Origin: Sphingomonas sp. CFBP 8760
GTDB taxonomy: Bacteria; Pseudomonadota; Alphaproteobacteria; Sphingomonadales; Sphingomonadaceae
Assembly (NCBI RefSeq): GCF_014841615.1
Contig: NZ_JACYUG010000002.1
Coordinates: 188,643 to 230,612 of the forward strand
Length of the DNA stretch: 41,970 nt
Direction: 5' to 3'
The position numbers and the translations under genes are program-made. Shown piece after piece: positions 23,290 to 33,150 of this stretch (position 1 is its first letter; each line of letters starts with the position of its first letter). The notes below the pieces were generated by a model. The model saw only the letters and a list, made by a program, of their open reading frames with translations, made no database searches and was not told where the DNA came from.

Positions 23290-26200
23290 TCAGTCGATAT
23301 CGCCGTGGCCGAAGCCGTGGCCGGTCGTCATCTTGGCGCCGGTGCCGCTGGTGGTGCCGCTGCCGCCATTCTCCCACCAATAGGGCAGGCGGCGACGGGT
23401 GCCGGTCGTCACCTCGTTCAGCGTCGCCGCGTCGTACAGGCGGCCGCCCAGCATCACCTGCGCCACTTTGTCGCTGTTGCGGATGTCGACCGTGGGATCG
23501 GCGTCCAGCACGACCAGATCGGCCAGCTTGCCCACCTCCAGCGAGCCGACGTCCTTCGCATAGCCGAGCGAGGTGGCGGCCGCGATGGTGCCCGCGCGCA
23601 ACGCCTCGACCGGGGTAAAGCCGCCGCGCACGAAGCTCCACAATTCCCAATGCGCGCCGAGGCCCGGCTGCTGGCCATGCGCGCCGATCGCGACCGGTAC
23701 GCCCTTGTCCGCCAGCTTCTTCGCCTCGCGCGCGGTCGTCCCGTCGACATAGTCGCTTTCGGGCGCGATCTCGCGCCGGGCGTTCTGCGCGGCGAGCAGC
23801 GCGGGCGGGGCGTGACGGGTGAGGAGCGGATGCCGCCACACATCGCTGTGCGCGCGCCAGTAGGGATCGCCCGCCGGCCCGCCATAGGCCACCACCAGCG
23901 TCGGCGTGTATCCGACCGTGGTCTGCGACCACAGGCCCACGACATCGGCGTAGAACCGGTCGAGCGGGACATTGTGTTCGACCGTGGAATTGCCGTCCTG
24001 CACCAGGCTCATGTCCAGCGTGAACAGCGAGCCGCCCTCCGGCACCACCTCCATGTTCTCGGCCTGCGCGGCGGCGACGACCATCTGGCGCTGTTCGCGG
24101 CGCGGCTGGTTGTAGTTCTTGACGCTGTGCGCGCCCTGCGCCTTCAGCCGGCGGATGATGGCCAGCGCGTCCTCGTACTTGTCGATCTGCGCGTAAACGT
24201 CGGGCGCCTTGGCGCCATAGACGATCTCGCCGGTCGAGAAGGTACGGGGGGCCAGCACCATCCCGGCCTGCTGCATCTCCGCCGCCGGGAAGATTTCGGC
24301 CGATCGCGACGAGGGGTCGTGGAGGGTGGTGGTGCCGAAGGCGAGGTTCGCCATCGCCGACCAGTTCTGTTGCGGCACCAGTTCGTCGTCGCCCTGCGGC
24401 CCATGGGCATGGGCATCGACCAGACCGGGGATGATCGTCTTGCCGGTGACGTCGATCGTCTTCGTGCCGGCCGGGATCGTCACCGTGCCGCGCGGTCCGA
24501 TCGCGACGATGCGGTCGCCCCGGATCAGGATGGTGGCGTCGTCGAGGATGCCGCCGTCCGCCCGCGCCATGGTGACGACGCGTGCGCCGGTGAGCGCGAC
24601 GGTGCCGGTCGGCTTGGCCGCGGCGATATCCATCGACAGGGAAATGCCGGTGCGGGGTGCCGCGAACTTCGGCGCGTCCTCGCCCGCCGGGGCGGTGCGG
24701 AACAGCGCGGCGGTATCGGTGGTGTAGAAGGTCGGCCCGGCGCTCCAGTGGATGCGGCGGCCGTCGTTCGACCAATTGATGAAGTCAGCCCCGTCGCCGC
24801 TGACACGGGTGACGGGCAGGGGGCCACCCTTCGCATCCGTCTCCACCGCCTGCCGGCCGGGCAGCAGCGGCATCACGAACGCCTCGTAATTCTGGCGGAA
24901 CGCGATGTAATCCCCGGCGGGGGAGATCTGGTAGTCGTTGACCAGTTCGCCGGAGGCATGGACGCGGCGGTCCTGCCCGGTCAGGTCGGTGCTGACCAGC
25001 TGGCGCTTGCCCTTGTCGTTCGCCATCAGGAACACGCGGTCGTTACCCGCGCCGAACTGGGGCGAGGCGACGTCGCGGGCGATCTGCACCGGCGCGCCGC
25101 CGGTCGCCGCGACGCGATAGGCGCCGGTGCCGGGATTGCCGCGCGGTGCGGTCAACCCGCCGCCCTCGCCCTGTTCGAACACGATCGTCCTGCCATCGGG
25201 GGAGAAGCGCGGGCGGCGATAGGTGCCGGCCACCGTCGTCACCGTGCGGGGCGATCCGCCGCCGGCGGCGACGGTGCGGACCTGGCCCAGCCCGGCATCG
25301 GTCCAGCCGACGAACGCGATCTGGCGGCCGTCACGCGACCAGCTGGGATAGAGTTCCAGCTCGTCCGACCCACGGGTCAGGCGGGTGGCGGTGCCGCCGG
25401 TCGCCGACTTGGTCCACAGCTTGCCCAGCGTCTCGAACACGATGGTACGGCCATCGGGCGATACGCTGGCCCAGCGCGGCATCTTCGTGGCGAAGCGATC
25501 GGGGGCGACCGCGACCTGCGGATGGACCGCGTCGACGATCACGCGGGTGTCGTCGATCCGGAACGGGATCACCGCCGCGCCCGATCCGTCCGGGGATACC
25601 CGGCGCAGCTTGCCGCCCGCCCAGAACACGATGGCGCCGTCACCCGGCGTCCACGCCAGATTGGGGTACACGCCGGTAACCGCCCATGTCTCCTGCACGT
25701 CGCGGTCGAGCGGGCCGTAGACGACGCGTTCGACCCCGGTGGCGAGGTCCTTCACCCACAGCTTGCTGACATTGTCCTCGCGCCGGACGAAGGCGATCCG
25801 TTTCCCGTCGCGCGACGGCGTCGGCCGCACCGATCCGCCCACGCCCGACACCGCGGTCGTCACCTCGCCGGTATCGATGTCGTAGCGTTCGATGTCGAAC
25901 AAATCGGTGCGCGAGTTCTGCGCATATTCGAAGATCGGCCCCGGCGACACGTTGCGGGTGTAGAAGATGCTCTTGCCGTCGGCGGCGTAGATCGGTTCGC
26001 CCAGTTCCTTCTGCAGCACCTCGCTGGCGCGCTTGACCAGCTGGACGCCGCCGCCGCCGGAGACGTGGTAGAGCCAGATTTCGCCGGTGCCGAGCGAACG
26101 GCCGGTGGTGAAATGCTTCTTGGCGGCGATGAAGCGGCCGTCCGGGCTCCAGGTCGGCTGGTTGAGGAGGCGGAAATCCTCCTTCGTCACCTGCCGCTTG

Positions 26201-26712
26201 TCGGAGCCGTCGACGTTCATCACCCAGATATTGTCGCCGCCGCCGCGATCCGAGGTGAAGGCGATGCGCCGCCCGTCGGGCGAGAAGCGCGGCTGATGTT
26301 CGAAGGCGAGGCCGTCGGCGATCCGGGTCGGCGTGCCGCCACCGATCGGCATAGTGTAGATGTCGCCGAGCAGGTCGAACGCGATCGTGCGGCCATCGGG
26401 CGATACGTCGACGTTCATCCAGCTGCCTTCGTCCACCCGGATCGGCACCTCGCGCGTGCGCAGGCCCGTGGGACGGTTGACGTCCCAGGCGGCCGGTTTC
26501 TTCGTGGCAGCGGCCGGCGCGACGGGGGTGGCCGTGGCGGCGGGCGCCGGCGGGGGCAGCGCACCGGCGGGGTCGGGTACGGGCGCGGTCGCCTGATCCT
26601 CGGGCGCCTGCGTCCGCTGCACGGGCTTGTCGGCGGGCGGTGGCGCGGTCTGCGCCAGAAGCTGGCCGGCGGCGAGGCAAAGGCCGATGGCGGTCAGTGC
26701 GTGGTGCTTCAC
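23290..26712 (-). CDS. Secreted beta-propeller amidohydrolase (TolB-like plus amidohydrolase)
   Basis: A 1140-residue two-part protein. A signal peptide (MKHHALTAIGLCLAAGQLLAQ) and Pro/Ala linker lead to a long stretch of PD40/TolB-like blades with repeated FSPDGRRIAF, WSPDGRFIA and SPDGRTIVFE motifs (about residues 80-680). The C-terminal third is a metal-dependent amidohydrolase: GLVDAHAHG carries the first metal histidines, with GTTTLHDPSSR, AIGAHGQQP and GKLADLVVLDADP. It ends in a small His/Gly/Asp tail (GHGFGHGDID). The substrate is unknown; a periplasmic or surface peptidase/amidase or imidazolonepropionase-like hydrolase is plausible. GTG start with only a distant AGGGG. Eighty-two bases downstream of the DUF2264 gene, probably co-transcribed. 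Confidence 0.87.
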   Translation of the reverse strand: MKHHALTAIGLCLAAGQLLAQTAPPPADKPVQRTQAPEDQATAPVPDPAGALPPPAPAATATPVAPAAATKKPAAWDVNRPTGLRTREVPIRVDEGSWMNVDVSPDGRTIAFDLLGDIYTMPIGGGTPTRIADGLAFEHQPRFSPDGRRIAFTSDRGGGDNIWVMNVDGSDKRQVTKEDFRLLNQPTWSPDGRFIAAKKHFTTGRSLGTGEIWLYHVSGGGGVQLVKRASEVLQKELGEPIYAADGKSIFYTRNVSPGPIFEYAQNSRTDLFDIERYDIDTGEVTTAVSGVGGSVRPTPSRDGKRIAFVRREDNVSKLWVKDLATGVERVVYGPLDRDVQETWAVTGVYPNLAWTPGDGAIVFWAGGKLRRVSPDGSGAAVIPFRIDDTRVIVDAVHPQVAVAPDRFATKMPRWASVSPDGRTIVFETLGKLWTKSATGGTATRLTRGSDELELYPSWSRDGRQIAFVGWTDAGLGQVRTVAAGGGSPRTVTTVAGTYRRPRFSPDGRTIVFEQGEGGGLTAPRGNPGTGAYRVAATGGAPVQIARDVASPQFGAGNDRVFLMANDKGKRQLVSTDLTGQDRRVHASGELVNDYQISPAGDYIAFRQNYEAFVMPLLPGRQAVETDAKGGPLPVTRVSGDGADFINWSNDGRRIHWSAGPTFYTTDTAALFRTAPAGEDAPKFAAPRTGISLSMDIAAAKPTGTVALTGARVVTMARADGGILDDATILIRGDRIVAIGPRGTVTIPAGTKTIDVTGKTIIPGLVDAHAHGPQGDDELVPQQNWSAMANLAFGTTTLHDPSSRSAEIFPAAEMQQAGMVLAPRTFSTGEIVYGAKAPDVYAQIDKYEDALAIIRRLKAQGAHSVKNYNQPRREQRQMVVAAAQAENMEVVPEGGSLFTLDMSLVQDGNSTVEHNVPLDRFYADVVGLWSQTTVGYTPTLVVAYGGPAGDPYWRAHSDVWRHPLLTRHAPPALLAAQNARREIAPESDYVDGTTAREAKKLADKGVPVAIGAHGQQPGLGAHWELWSFVRGGFTPVEALRAGTIAAATSLGYAKDVGSLEVGKLADLVVLDADPTVDIRNSDKVAQVMLGGRLYDAATLNEVTTGTRRRLPYWWENGGSGTTSGTGAKMTTGHGFGHGDID

Positions 26713-26794
26713 GGTGCGGTATATCCCCTGTTTGCCGAAGGTTTACCCGATCCGCCGCCGCCGTCACGCGCGAAATGCGCTTACCCGTCGCCCG

Positions 26795-28090
26795 TCAATA
26801 ACTGACCGGATAATCCTTGCGGAAATCCATGCCGGCATAGGCGCGCCGCATCGTCCAGGGCTGGCCCGGCTGCGACCAGTAGGGATGGCTGGCCGGCAGC
26901 CCCAGCGCCACCAGCCCTTCCGATGCGATGTACATGCTGCCGGCGTTCGAATACCAGTCGCCCAGTGCCGGCTGGTGGCCGGTGAAGCCGATCTGCATGA
27001 AGCCGCGATCGTCGAAATTGCGCAAGCCACCGGCGGTGCCGAACACCTGTCGCGCTGCCGCCGCCGTCGCGGCGCGCACCTGTGCGGGCGGCAGCGTATC
27101 GGGCAGCCAGCCGCGCCACGCCAGCACGCCCAGCACTTGATGCGCGGCGATCCGATAGGTCAGCGACCGGCCGATCGCGGCATAGGCGCCGTCCGGCCCG
27201 ATCATCCGTTCCAGATGCTCGCCGAACCGCTGCATCCGCTTCAGCGCGCGGGCCTGCTCCTCGGCCGGTTTCAGGTTGTTGAAGTTCGTCTTTCCCTTCG
27301 CGATCGTCTCCATGATCTGCACCATCATCGGGTGGATGACGTAGCTGTTGTAGTAATCGAAGTGGAAGCTGGCGCCGTCGCCGTACCAGCCGTCGCCCAG
27401 ATACCAGTCGCCGGCGAACAGTTTGATCGTCAGGTCGACCCGCATCGGGTCCCAGTCCTCGCCGATCGAGAACAGGAACGCCTCGTTCATGCAGGCGAAC
27501 AGCAGCCAGTTCTGATAGGGGGGCGAGACGCGGCGGAGGCCCTTGATGACCTCGACGATGCGGCGCTTGGTGGCGGGATCGAGCGGCGTCCACAACGCCG
27601 CCGGCGCGCGCAGCAACGCGCTGGTGAAATAGGCGCTGTCGACCAGCGCCTGGCCATGGCCCTCCCAGCCCAGCCGGTCGGGGCTTTTGGGATCGACCGA
27701 GTGGATGAAGCTCTGCACCGCCTGTTCGCGCAGGGTGCGGCGGACGCGACCTTCGGCGTCATCGGTGTCGGGCAGCGCGAGCCAGGGCGCGATGCCGTCG
27801 ATCAGCCGCGCGAACGCCTCCATATACGACACCTTGGGGTCGCGGCCGTCCCAGTTGGGGCTGAGTTCGGGCGTCCATTCACGCTGCAACCGCCCGCGCG
27901 CCATCCGTGACAGGATCGGTGTCGCCATCCGCTCGGCGAGCGCCGCCATATAGGCGCGGTCCTCGGCCCCGCTCGACAGGGTCGCGGCGGGCTGCACCTG
28001 CCCGGCGCCGGCCTGCGTCGCCGCCGCCGCCGGCATCGCCGCCATGCCCGCCCCGCCGGCCAGTCCGGCCAGAAAGCTGCGTCGTTCCAT
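26795..28090 (-). CDS. DUF2264 family secreted protein (possible glycoside hydrolase)
   Basis: A ~431-residue protein with a twin-arginine-like export signal (MERRSFLAGLAGGAGMAAMPAAAA). The body is an (alpha/alpha)-barrel type: NWDGRDPKVSYMEAFARL, WLLFACMNEAF, WYLGDGWYGDGASFHFDYYNSYVIHPMM, GPDGAYAAIGRSLTYR and DWYSNAGSMY are hallmarks of DUF2264. My recollection is that some members are assigned to a glucuronidase family of glycoside hydrolases; I cannot confirm that here. Two adjacent ATGs (28093, 28090) follow GGGGAG; the second has better spacing. A signal for exported carbohydrate or glycan processing, with the neighbouring secreted amidohydrolase, is possible. An AT-rich promoter-like stretch lies just upstream. 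Confidence 0.84.
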   Translation of the reverse strand: MERRSFLAGLAGGAGMAAMPAAAATQAGAGQVQPAATLSSGAEDRAYMAALAERMATPILSRMARGRLQREWTPELSPNWDGRDPKVSYMEAFARLIDGIAPWLALPDTDDAEGRVRRTLREQAVQSFIHSVDPKSPDRLGWEGHGQALVDSAYFTSALLRAPAALWTPLDPATKRRIVEVIKGLRRVSPPYQNWLLFACMNEAFLFSIGEDWDPMRVDLTIKLFAGDWYLGDGWYGDGASFHFDYYNSYVIHPMMVQIMETIAKGKTNFNNLKPAEEQARALKRMQRFGEHLERMIGPDGAYAAIGRSLTYRIAAHQVLGVLAWRGWLPDTLPPAQVRAATAAAARQVFGTAGGLRNFDDRGFMQIGFTGHQPALGDWYSNAGSMYIASEGLVALGLPASHPYWSQPGQPWTMRRAYAGMDFRKDYPVSY

Positions 28091-28138
28091 CATCCACTCC
28101 CCGTATCGCCTTTGGGTTCAGCATGGCGCGGGGAACTT

Positions 28139-28167
28139 ATAATACAAGATTATTCGATGGAAACCCG
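28139..28167 (-). promoter_or_regulatory. AT-rich -10-like region before the DUF2264 gene
   Basis: On the minus strand, TATTAT (28139-28144) lies within an unusually AT-rich run for this genome, about 50 bases before the start codon. No good -35 sits 16-18 bases upstream (CGGGTT at 28162-28167). It suggests the gene has its own promoter despite the gamma-carbonic anhydrase gene ending only 24 bases away. Confidence 0.3.
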
Positions 28168-28168
28168 A

Positions 28169-28702
28169 TCACTGGTCGATGCGGGTCAGGCCGGTGGCAT
28201 AGATGCGCGCACGGGCGGCATAGCCATCGGCGGCGGCGCGCAGGCGGGCAATGGCGTCGGGCGACAGGGTGCGGACGGCGCGGGCGGGGGCGCCGACGAT
28301 CAGGCTGCCGGGGGCGAAGACCTTCCCCTCCGTCACCAGCGCGCCCGCCCCGATCAGGCAATCGTCGCCGATCACCGCGTCGTTCAGCACCGTCGCGCCC
28401 ATGCCGACCAGCACGTTGTCGCCGATCGTGCAGCCGTGCAGGATCGCGCGGTGGCCGACCGTGCAGCCCGTGCCGATCGTCAGCGGACTGTCAGGATCGG
28501 AATGCAGCACCGCGCCTTCCTGGATATTGGTGCGATCGCCGATCAGGATCGTGGTGTTGTCCGCCCGGATCGCCGCGCCGAACCAGATGCTGGTATCCGC
28601 GCCGAGGCGGACGTCGCCGATCACGTCGGCGGACGGTGCGATCCAGGCCGATCCGTCGTCGGGGAGCGAAGGGCGGCGGCCATCGATGTCGTAAAGCGGC
28701 AT
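28169..28702 (-). CDS. Gamma-carbonic anhydrase family protein
   Basis: A 177-residue left-handed beta-helix with hexapeptide repeats (IGDVRLGADTSIWFGAAI, IGTGCTVGHRAILHGC, IGDNVLVGMGATVLND). The three zinc/iron ligands of gamma-class enzymes are present: H67 in VLHSD, H84 in GHRA and H89 in LHGC. It may hydrate CO2 or act as a related (PaaY/YrdA-like) thioesterase-type protein; activity in this subfamily is often unproven. The ATG overlaps the malate synthase stop as TGATG, so ribosomes finishing malate synthase are positioned to restart. This tight link is more than chance adjacency, though the metabolic reason is unclear. Confidence 0.9.
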   Translation of the reverse strand: MPLYDIDGRRPSLPDDGSAWIAPSADVIGDVRLGADTSIWFGAAIRADNTTILIGDRTNIQEGAVLHSDPDSPLTIGTGCTVGHRAILHGCTIGDNVLVGMGATVLNDAVIGDDCLIGAGALVTEGKVFAPGSLIVGAPARAVRTLSPDAIARLRAAADGYAARARIYATGLTRIDQ

Positions 28703-30816
28703 CAGGCGGCCGCCCGATGCATGGCGGTATCGGTCGCCTTGCGTTCCGCGCGGAAGCGGTGGAGCAGCGGTTCGGTATAGCCGTTCGGCTGGTCCAGCCC
28801 CTCGAACACCAGCGCGCGGGCGGCGCGGAAGGCGATGCTGCCTGCCTCGTTCCCCGCCATCGGGCGATAGGCGGGATCGCCCGCATTCTGGGCGTCGACC
28901 TTCGCCGCCATCCGGCGCAGCGCATCGTCGACCTGCGCCGGGGTGGCGATGCCGTGGAGCAGCCAGTTCGCCATATGCTGCGACGAGATGCGCAACGTGG
29001 CGCGATCCTCCATCAGGCCGATATCGTGGATGTCGGGCACCTTCGAACAGCCGATGCCCTGATCGATCCAGCGAACGACATAACCGAGGATGCCCTGCGC
29101 GTTGTTGTCGAGTTCCTCGCGCACCTCGTCGGGCGAAGGCGGGGTGGCGGCGACGGGGATCGTCAGCAGCCGGTCCAGCGACGCGACCGGTTCGCCGGCA
29201 CGCGCGGACTGGCGCGCGGCGACGTCGATGGCGTGGTAATGCGTCGCATGCAGCGTCGCGGCGGTCGGGGAGGGGACCCAGGCGGTGGTCGCCCCGGATG
29301 CCGGATGCGCGCCCTTCTGCGCCAGCATGTCCGCCATCCGGTCCGGCGCCGCCCACATCCCCTTGCCGATCTGCGCCCGGCCGGCGAGGCCGCAGGCGAG
29401 GCCGATCTGCACGTTGCGATCCTCATAGGCGGCGATCCAGTCCGCCGTCTTCATCGCGCCCTTGCGGATCATCGGGCCGGCCCGCATCGCGCTGTGCATC
29501 TCGTCGCCCGTCCGGTCGAGGAACCCGGTGTTGACGAACACAATCCGGTGACGGACCGCCTGGATGCAGGCGGCCAGATTGGCGGAGGTGCGGCGTTCCT
29601 CGTCCATCACCCCGATCTTGATCGTGTGGCGGGGCAGCGCCAGCAGGTCCTCGACCGCATCGAACAACCGATCCGTGAAGGCCGCCTCGGCGGGCCCGTG
29701 CATCTTGGGTTTGACGATGTAGATCGATCCGGCGCGGCTGTTGGCGCGGGGGCCCTTGACGTCGTGGAGCGCAATCAGGCTGGTGACGATGGCGTCGACG
29801 ATCCCCTCCGGTGCTTCCGCGCCATCGGGCAGGCGGATCGCCGGGGTGGTCATCAGATGGCCGACGTTGCGCACGAACATCACGCTGCGGCCGGGCAGGG
29901 TGAACCCGGTGCCGTCGGGCGCGGTATAGGCGCGGTCCGCGGCGAGCCGACGGGTGACGGCATGGCCGTCCTTCGCGAAGCACGCCTCCAGCGTGCCCGC
30001 CATCAGGCCCAGCCAGTTGGCATAGGCGGCGACCTTGTCCGCCGCATCGACCGCCGCGATCGAATCCTCCAGATCGGCGATCGCGGTCAGCGCGGATTCG
30101 AGGATCACGTCCGCCAGCCCGGCGGGGTCGGTGCGGCCGACCGGGTGGGTGCGGTCGACGACCAGTTCGATATGCAGGCCGTGGTGGCGGAACAGCCAGT
30201 TGTCGCCGGCCCGCCCGGCCAGTTGCGCCGGATCCGCCAACAGGGGCGCATCACCCGTCCAGTCGCGCCACGATCCCGCCGCCAGCGGCACGGCGCGGTC
30301 GAGGAAGGATTTCGCCCATTCGATCACCGCGGCGCCCCGGACCGGATCATAGTCCGGGCCGGCCGCGACGCCGGGAATCGCATCTGTCCCGTAGAGCGCG
30401 TCGTACAGGCTGCCCCAGCGCGCATTGGCGGCGTTGAGCAGGAACCGCGCATTCAGGATCGGCACGACGAGTTGCGGACCCGCCAGCGTCGCCACCTCCG
30501 CATCGACATTGGCGGGATCGACCGTGAAGGCGGCGGGCTCATCGACCAGATAACCGATGTCGCGCAGGAATGCCTGATAGGCGGGCTGGTCGATCGGCTG
30601 GCCGGCGCGGCGGTCATGCCAACCATCGAGCCGGGTTTGCAGATCGTCGCGCAGGCGCAGCAATTCGGCGTTTTCCGGCGCGAACCGCGCCAGGATCGCG
30701 GCCATGCCGGACCAGAAACGGGCGGGGTCGATCCCGGTACCCGGCAGCGCGCGTTCCTCGACGAAGCGGACCAGGGGTTCCGCCATGCGCAATCTCGCGC
30801 GATCGACCATCGGCAT
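28702..30816 (-). CDS. glcB: Malate synthase G
   Basis: Condenses glyoxylate with acetyl-CoA to malate in the cytoplasm. The protein has about 704 residues, near the family's usual ~720. Active-site segments are [14 protein letters not shown] (the acidic residue of the metal site), [16 protein letters not shown] (second acidic ligand) and [15 protein letters not shown], which holds the catalytic base equivalent to E. coli D631. I start at ATG 30816, with AGGAG eight bases upstream; an earlier in-frame ATG at 30894 would overlap an inverted repeat and lacks a ribosome site. Isocitrate lyase is not in the window. Downstream, its stop codon is shared with the gamma-carbonic anhydrase start. Confidence 0.96.
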   Translation of the reverse strand: MPMVDRARLRMAEPLVRFVEERALPGTGIDPARFWSGMAAILARFAPENAELLRLRDDLQTRLDGWHDRRAGQPIDQPAYQAFLRDIGYLVDEPAAFTVDPANVDAEVATLAGPQLVVPILNARFLLNAANARWGSLYDALYGTDAIPGVAAGPDYDPVRGAAVIEWAKSFLDRAVPLAAGSWRDWTGDAPLLADPAQLAGRAGDNWLFRHHGLHIELVVDRTHPVGRTDPAGLADVILESALTAIADLEDSIAAVDAADKVAAYANWLGLMAGTLEACFAKDGHAVTRRLAADRAYTAPDGTGFTLPGRSVMFVRNVGHLMTTPAIRLPDGAEAPEGIVDAIVTSLIALHDVKGPRANSRAGSIYIVKPKMHGPAEAAFTDRLFDAVEDLLALPRHTIKIGVMDEERRTSANLAACIQAVRHRIVFVNTGFLDRTGDEMHSAMRAGPMIRKGAMKTADWIAAYEDRNVQIGLACGLAGRAQIGKGMWAAPDRMADMLAQKGAHPASGATTAWVPSPTAATLHATHYHAIDVAARQSARAGEPVASLDRLLTIPVAATPPSPDEVREELDNNAQGILGYVVRWIDQGIGCSKVPDIHDIGLMEDRATLRISSQHMANWLLHGIATPAQVDDALRRMAAKVDAQNAGDPAYRPMAGNEAGSIAFRAARALVFEGLDQPNGYTEPLLHRFRAERKATDTAMHRAAA

Positions 30817-30841
30817 ATCGTCCACTCCTGTCACGTCTGAT

Positions 30842-30865
30842 CGATCGCGCACGTTGGCGCGAACG
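30842..30865. promoter_or_regulatory. Inverted repeat upstream of glcB
   Basis: CGATCGCGC (30842-30850), a 6-base spacer, then GCGCGAACG (30857-30865): eight of nine pairs match. It lies 26-49 bases before the glcB start, where a repressor or activator of glyoxylate metabolism could bind. No regulator gene is adjacent. Confidence 0.35.
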
Positions 30866-30893
30866 ATGATGGGTCCGGGGAGGAACGTCGCCA

Positions 30894-30924
30894 CCTTGCC
30901 CCGGATCGATGGGCCGGGGCAAGG
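30894..30924 (-). terminator. Hairpin immediately after the molybdenum-subunit gene
   Basis: CCTTGCCCCGG (30894-30904) and CCGGGGCAAGG (30914-30924) pair perfectly over 11 bp with a 9-base loop, starting 6 bases beyond the PaoC-like stop. The only T run (TTTT) is on the plus-strand side, where no gene ends, so on the minus strand it is a stable stem without a U tail. It probably protects or ends the paoABC message. Confidence 0.5.
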
Positions 30925-30930
30925 GGATTT

Positions 30931-33150
30931 TCAGGCGATCCGGGGCAGTTTCGCCAGATGCTTCTCCAGCGTGATCGGATAGTCGCGGACGCGGACGCCG
31001 GTCGCGTTGTAGATCGCATTGGCGATCGCGCCGCCGACACCGCACAACCCCAGCTCGCCGACGCCCTTCGCCTTCATCGGCGAGGTGGTGGGGTCGACCT
31101 CGTCGAGGAAGATCACCTCCTGATGCGGGATATCGGCATGGACCGGTACCTCATAGCCGGCGAGATCGTGGTTGACGAAGAAGCCGAACCGCTTGTCGAC
31201 CGCCAGTTCCTCCATCAGCGCGGCACCGACGCCCATCGTCATCGCGCCGATCACCTGACTGCGTGCCGCCTTCGGGTTGAGGATGCGGCCGGCGGCACAT
31301 ACCGCCAGCATCCGGCGGATGCGGACCGTGCCGGTCCAGGCATCCACCCCCACCTCGACGAAATGACCGGCGAAGGTGGATTGCTGCATCTTTTTGGCGA
31401 GATCGCCGAACTCGATGCCGTCCTCCGCCGACAGCCCGGCATCGCCCGCCGCCTCGGCCAGCGAGACGCTGCGATTGCCGGCCCGGACCTTGCCGTCCGC
31501 GAATTCGACGTCGGTCGAATTGAAGCCCAGCCGTTGCGCCACCGTCTCGCGCAGCTTCATGCAAGCGGCATAGACGCCCGCGGTCGAACTGTTGCCGCCC
31601 CATTGTCCGCCCGATCCCGCCGATACCGGAAACGAACTGTCGCCGAGCAGCACCACGACCTTGTCGATCGGCACGCCCATCACCTCCGCCGCGGTCTGGG
31701 CAACGATCGTGTAGGTGCCGGTGCCGATATCGGTCATGTCGGTGGCGACGGTGACGATGCCCTTGCGATCGATACCCACCCGCGCGGCCGACTTCATGTT
31801 CATGTTGTTGCGGAACCCGGCGGCGACGCCCATGCCGACCAGCCAGCGCCCGTCACGGACCTGGGCGGGCTTGGTATTGCGCTTGTCCCAGCCGAACCGG
31901 TCCGCACCCTGGCGCAGGCAGGCGATCAGGTTGCGCTGCGAGAATTTACGCTCCGGCTTGGCGGGATCGACCTGCGTGTCGTTGCGGATGCGGAACTCCA
32001 CCGGGTCCATGCCCAACTTTTCCGCCATCTCGTCCATCGCGATTTCGAGCGCCATCAGGCCCGGGGCCTCGCCCGGCGCGCGCATCGCATTGCCCTCCGG
32101 CAGGTCGAGCACGGCGAGGCGCATCGCCGTCATCCGGTTCGCGCCGGCATAGAGCAGCTTGGTCTGCGACACCGCCGTCTCGGGACCGCCGCCGGGCAGG
32201 TCGCCCGAACCGCTTTCGTGCCCGATCGCGGTGATCGTGCCGTCCTTGGTGCAGCCGATACGGATGCGCTGCACCGTCGCGGGGCGATGCGTGGTGTTGT
32301 TCGCCATCATCGGCCGGGTCAGCGCGACCTTGACCGGGCGGCCCGCCGCCTTCGCGCCCAGCGCCGCCATGATCGCGTCGGCGCGGACGAACAGCTTTCC
32401 GCCGAACCCGCCCCCGATATAGGGCGAGATCAGGCGGACATTCTCATTGGGAATGCCCAATGTCAGCGCGACATCGCCCTTGCCCCAGGCGATCATCTGG
32501 TTGGAGGTCCACAGCGTCAGCTTGTCGCCCTCCCATGCCGCGATGCTGGCATGGGGTTCCATCATCGCATGGGTCTGGTCGGGCGTGGTGTAGCGCGCGT
32601 CGAGCGTGACCGGGGCCGCGGCGAACGCCTTGTCGAAATCGCCGACCCGTTCGATCGGCGGCGCGCTGCTGCCCTCGCCGCTGCTGTCGCCCTTGAGCGG
32701 TGCGGCGGTCAGCGCGGCATCGAGATCGAACCGGCCCTTGCCCCGCGCATAGTCGACACGGACGAGCGCGGCGGCGGCGCGCGCCTGTTCGAACGTCTCG
32801 GCGACGACGACCGCGATCGCCTGATGATAATGGTCGATCTGGGGGCCGCCGAGCAATTTTGCGGTGTTCATCTTGCCCTTGGCCAGCGGGCCGGCATTGT
32901 CGGCGGTGACGATCGCGATCACGCCGGGGGCTGCTTTCGCATCGCTCAGGTCGATCGACGCGATCCGCCCCTTGGCGATCCCGGCCCCGACGACATAGCC
33001 ATAGGCCTGATTGGCGACCACGTCGTGCCGCTCATAGGCATAGGGAGCGGTTCCGGTGGTCTTGCGCGGACCGTCGATCCGGTCGGTGGGCTTGCCGACG
33101 ACCTTCAGCTGATCGATCGGGTTGGTCCCGGCGGGCGTGTCGAACTTCAT
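30931..33150 (-). CDS. paoC: Molybdenum-cofactor subunit of PaoABC-type aldehyde oxidoreductase
   Basis: A 739-residue large subunit of the xanthine oxidase family, close to E. coli PaoC (YagR). Molybdopterin contacts include [12 protein letters not shown] and [11 protein letters not shown]; the active-site arginine loop is [12 protein letters not shown] and the catalytic glutamate is E699 in [10 protein letters not shown]. It oxidises aldehydes, probably aromatic ones, to acids using a molybdopterin cytosine dinucleotide cofactor in the periplasm. The start ATG overlaps the FAD-subunit stop by four bases (ATGA), so expression is coupled. It is the last gene of a paoA-paoB-paoC order. A hairpin follows. 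The specific substrate is not determined. Confidence 0.92.
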   Translation of the reverse strand: MKFDTPAGTNPIDQLKVVGKPTDRIDGPRKTTGTAPYAYERHDVVANQAYGYVVGAGIAKGRIASIDLSDAKAAPGVIAIVTADNAGPLAKGKMNTAKLLGGPQIDHYHQAIAVVVAETFEQARAAAALVRVDYARGKGRFDLDAALTAAPLKGDSSGEGSSAPPIERVGDFDKAFAAAPVTLDARYTTPDQTHAMMEPHASIAAWEGDKLTLWTSNQMIAWGKGDVALTLGIPNENVRLISPYIGGGFGGKLFVRADAIMAALGAKAAGRPVKVALTRPMMANNTTHRPATVQRIRIGCTKDGTITAIGHESGSGDLPGGGPETAVSQTKLLYAGANRMTAMRLAVLDLPEGNAMRAPGEAPGLMALEIAMDEMAEKLGMDPVEFRIRNDTQVDPAKPERKFSQRNLIACLRQGADRFGWDKRNTKPAQVRDGRWLVGMGVAAGFRNNMNMKSAARVGIDRKGIVTVATDMTDIGTGTYTIVAQTAAEVMGVPIDKVVVLLGDSSFPVSAGSGGQWGGNSSTAGVYAACMKLRETVAQRLGFNSTDVEFADGKVRAGNRSVSLAEAAGDAGLSAEDGIEFGDLAKKMQQSTFAGHFVEVGVDAWTGTVRIRRMLAVCAAGRILNPKAARSQVIGAMTMGVGAALMEELAVDKRFGFFVNHDLAGYEVPVHADIPHQEVIFLDEVDPTTSPMKAKGVGELGLCGVGGAIANAIYNATGVRVRDYPITLEKHLAKLPRIA

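Noticed and set aside
23212..26805. 1197-codon open frame antisense to the amidohydrolase
   Set aside because: Composition is Arg/Gly/Asp-rich with no motif; it runs through the kinase end, the hairpin and the whole amidohydrolase gene, so it is not a gene.
27907..30840. 977-codon open frame antisense to glcB and neighbours
   Set aside because: Same codon-bias artefact; it crosses three well-supported genes on the opposite strand.
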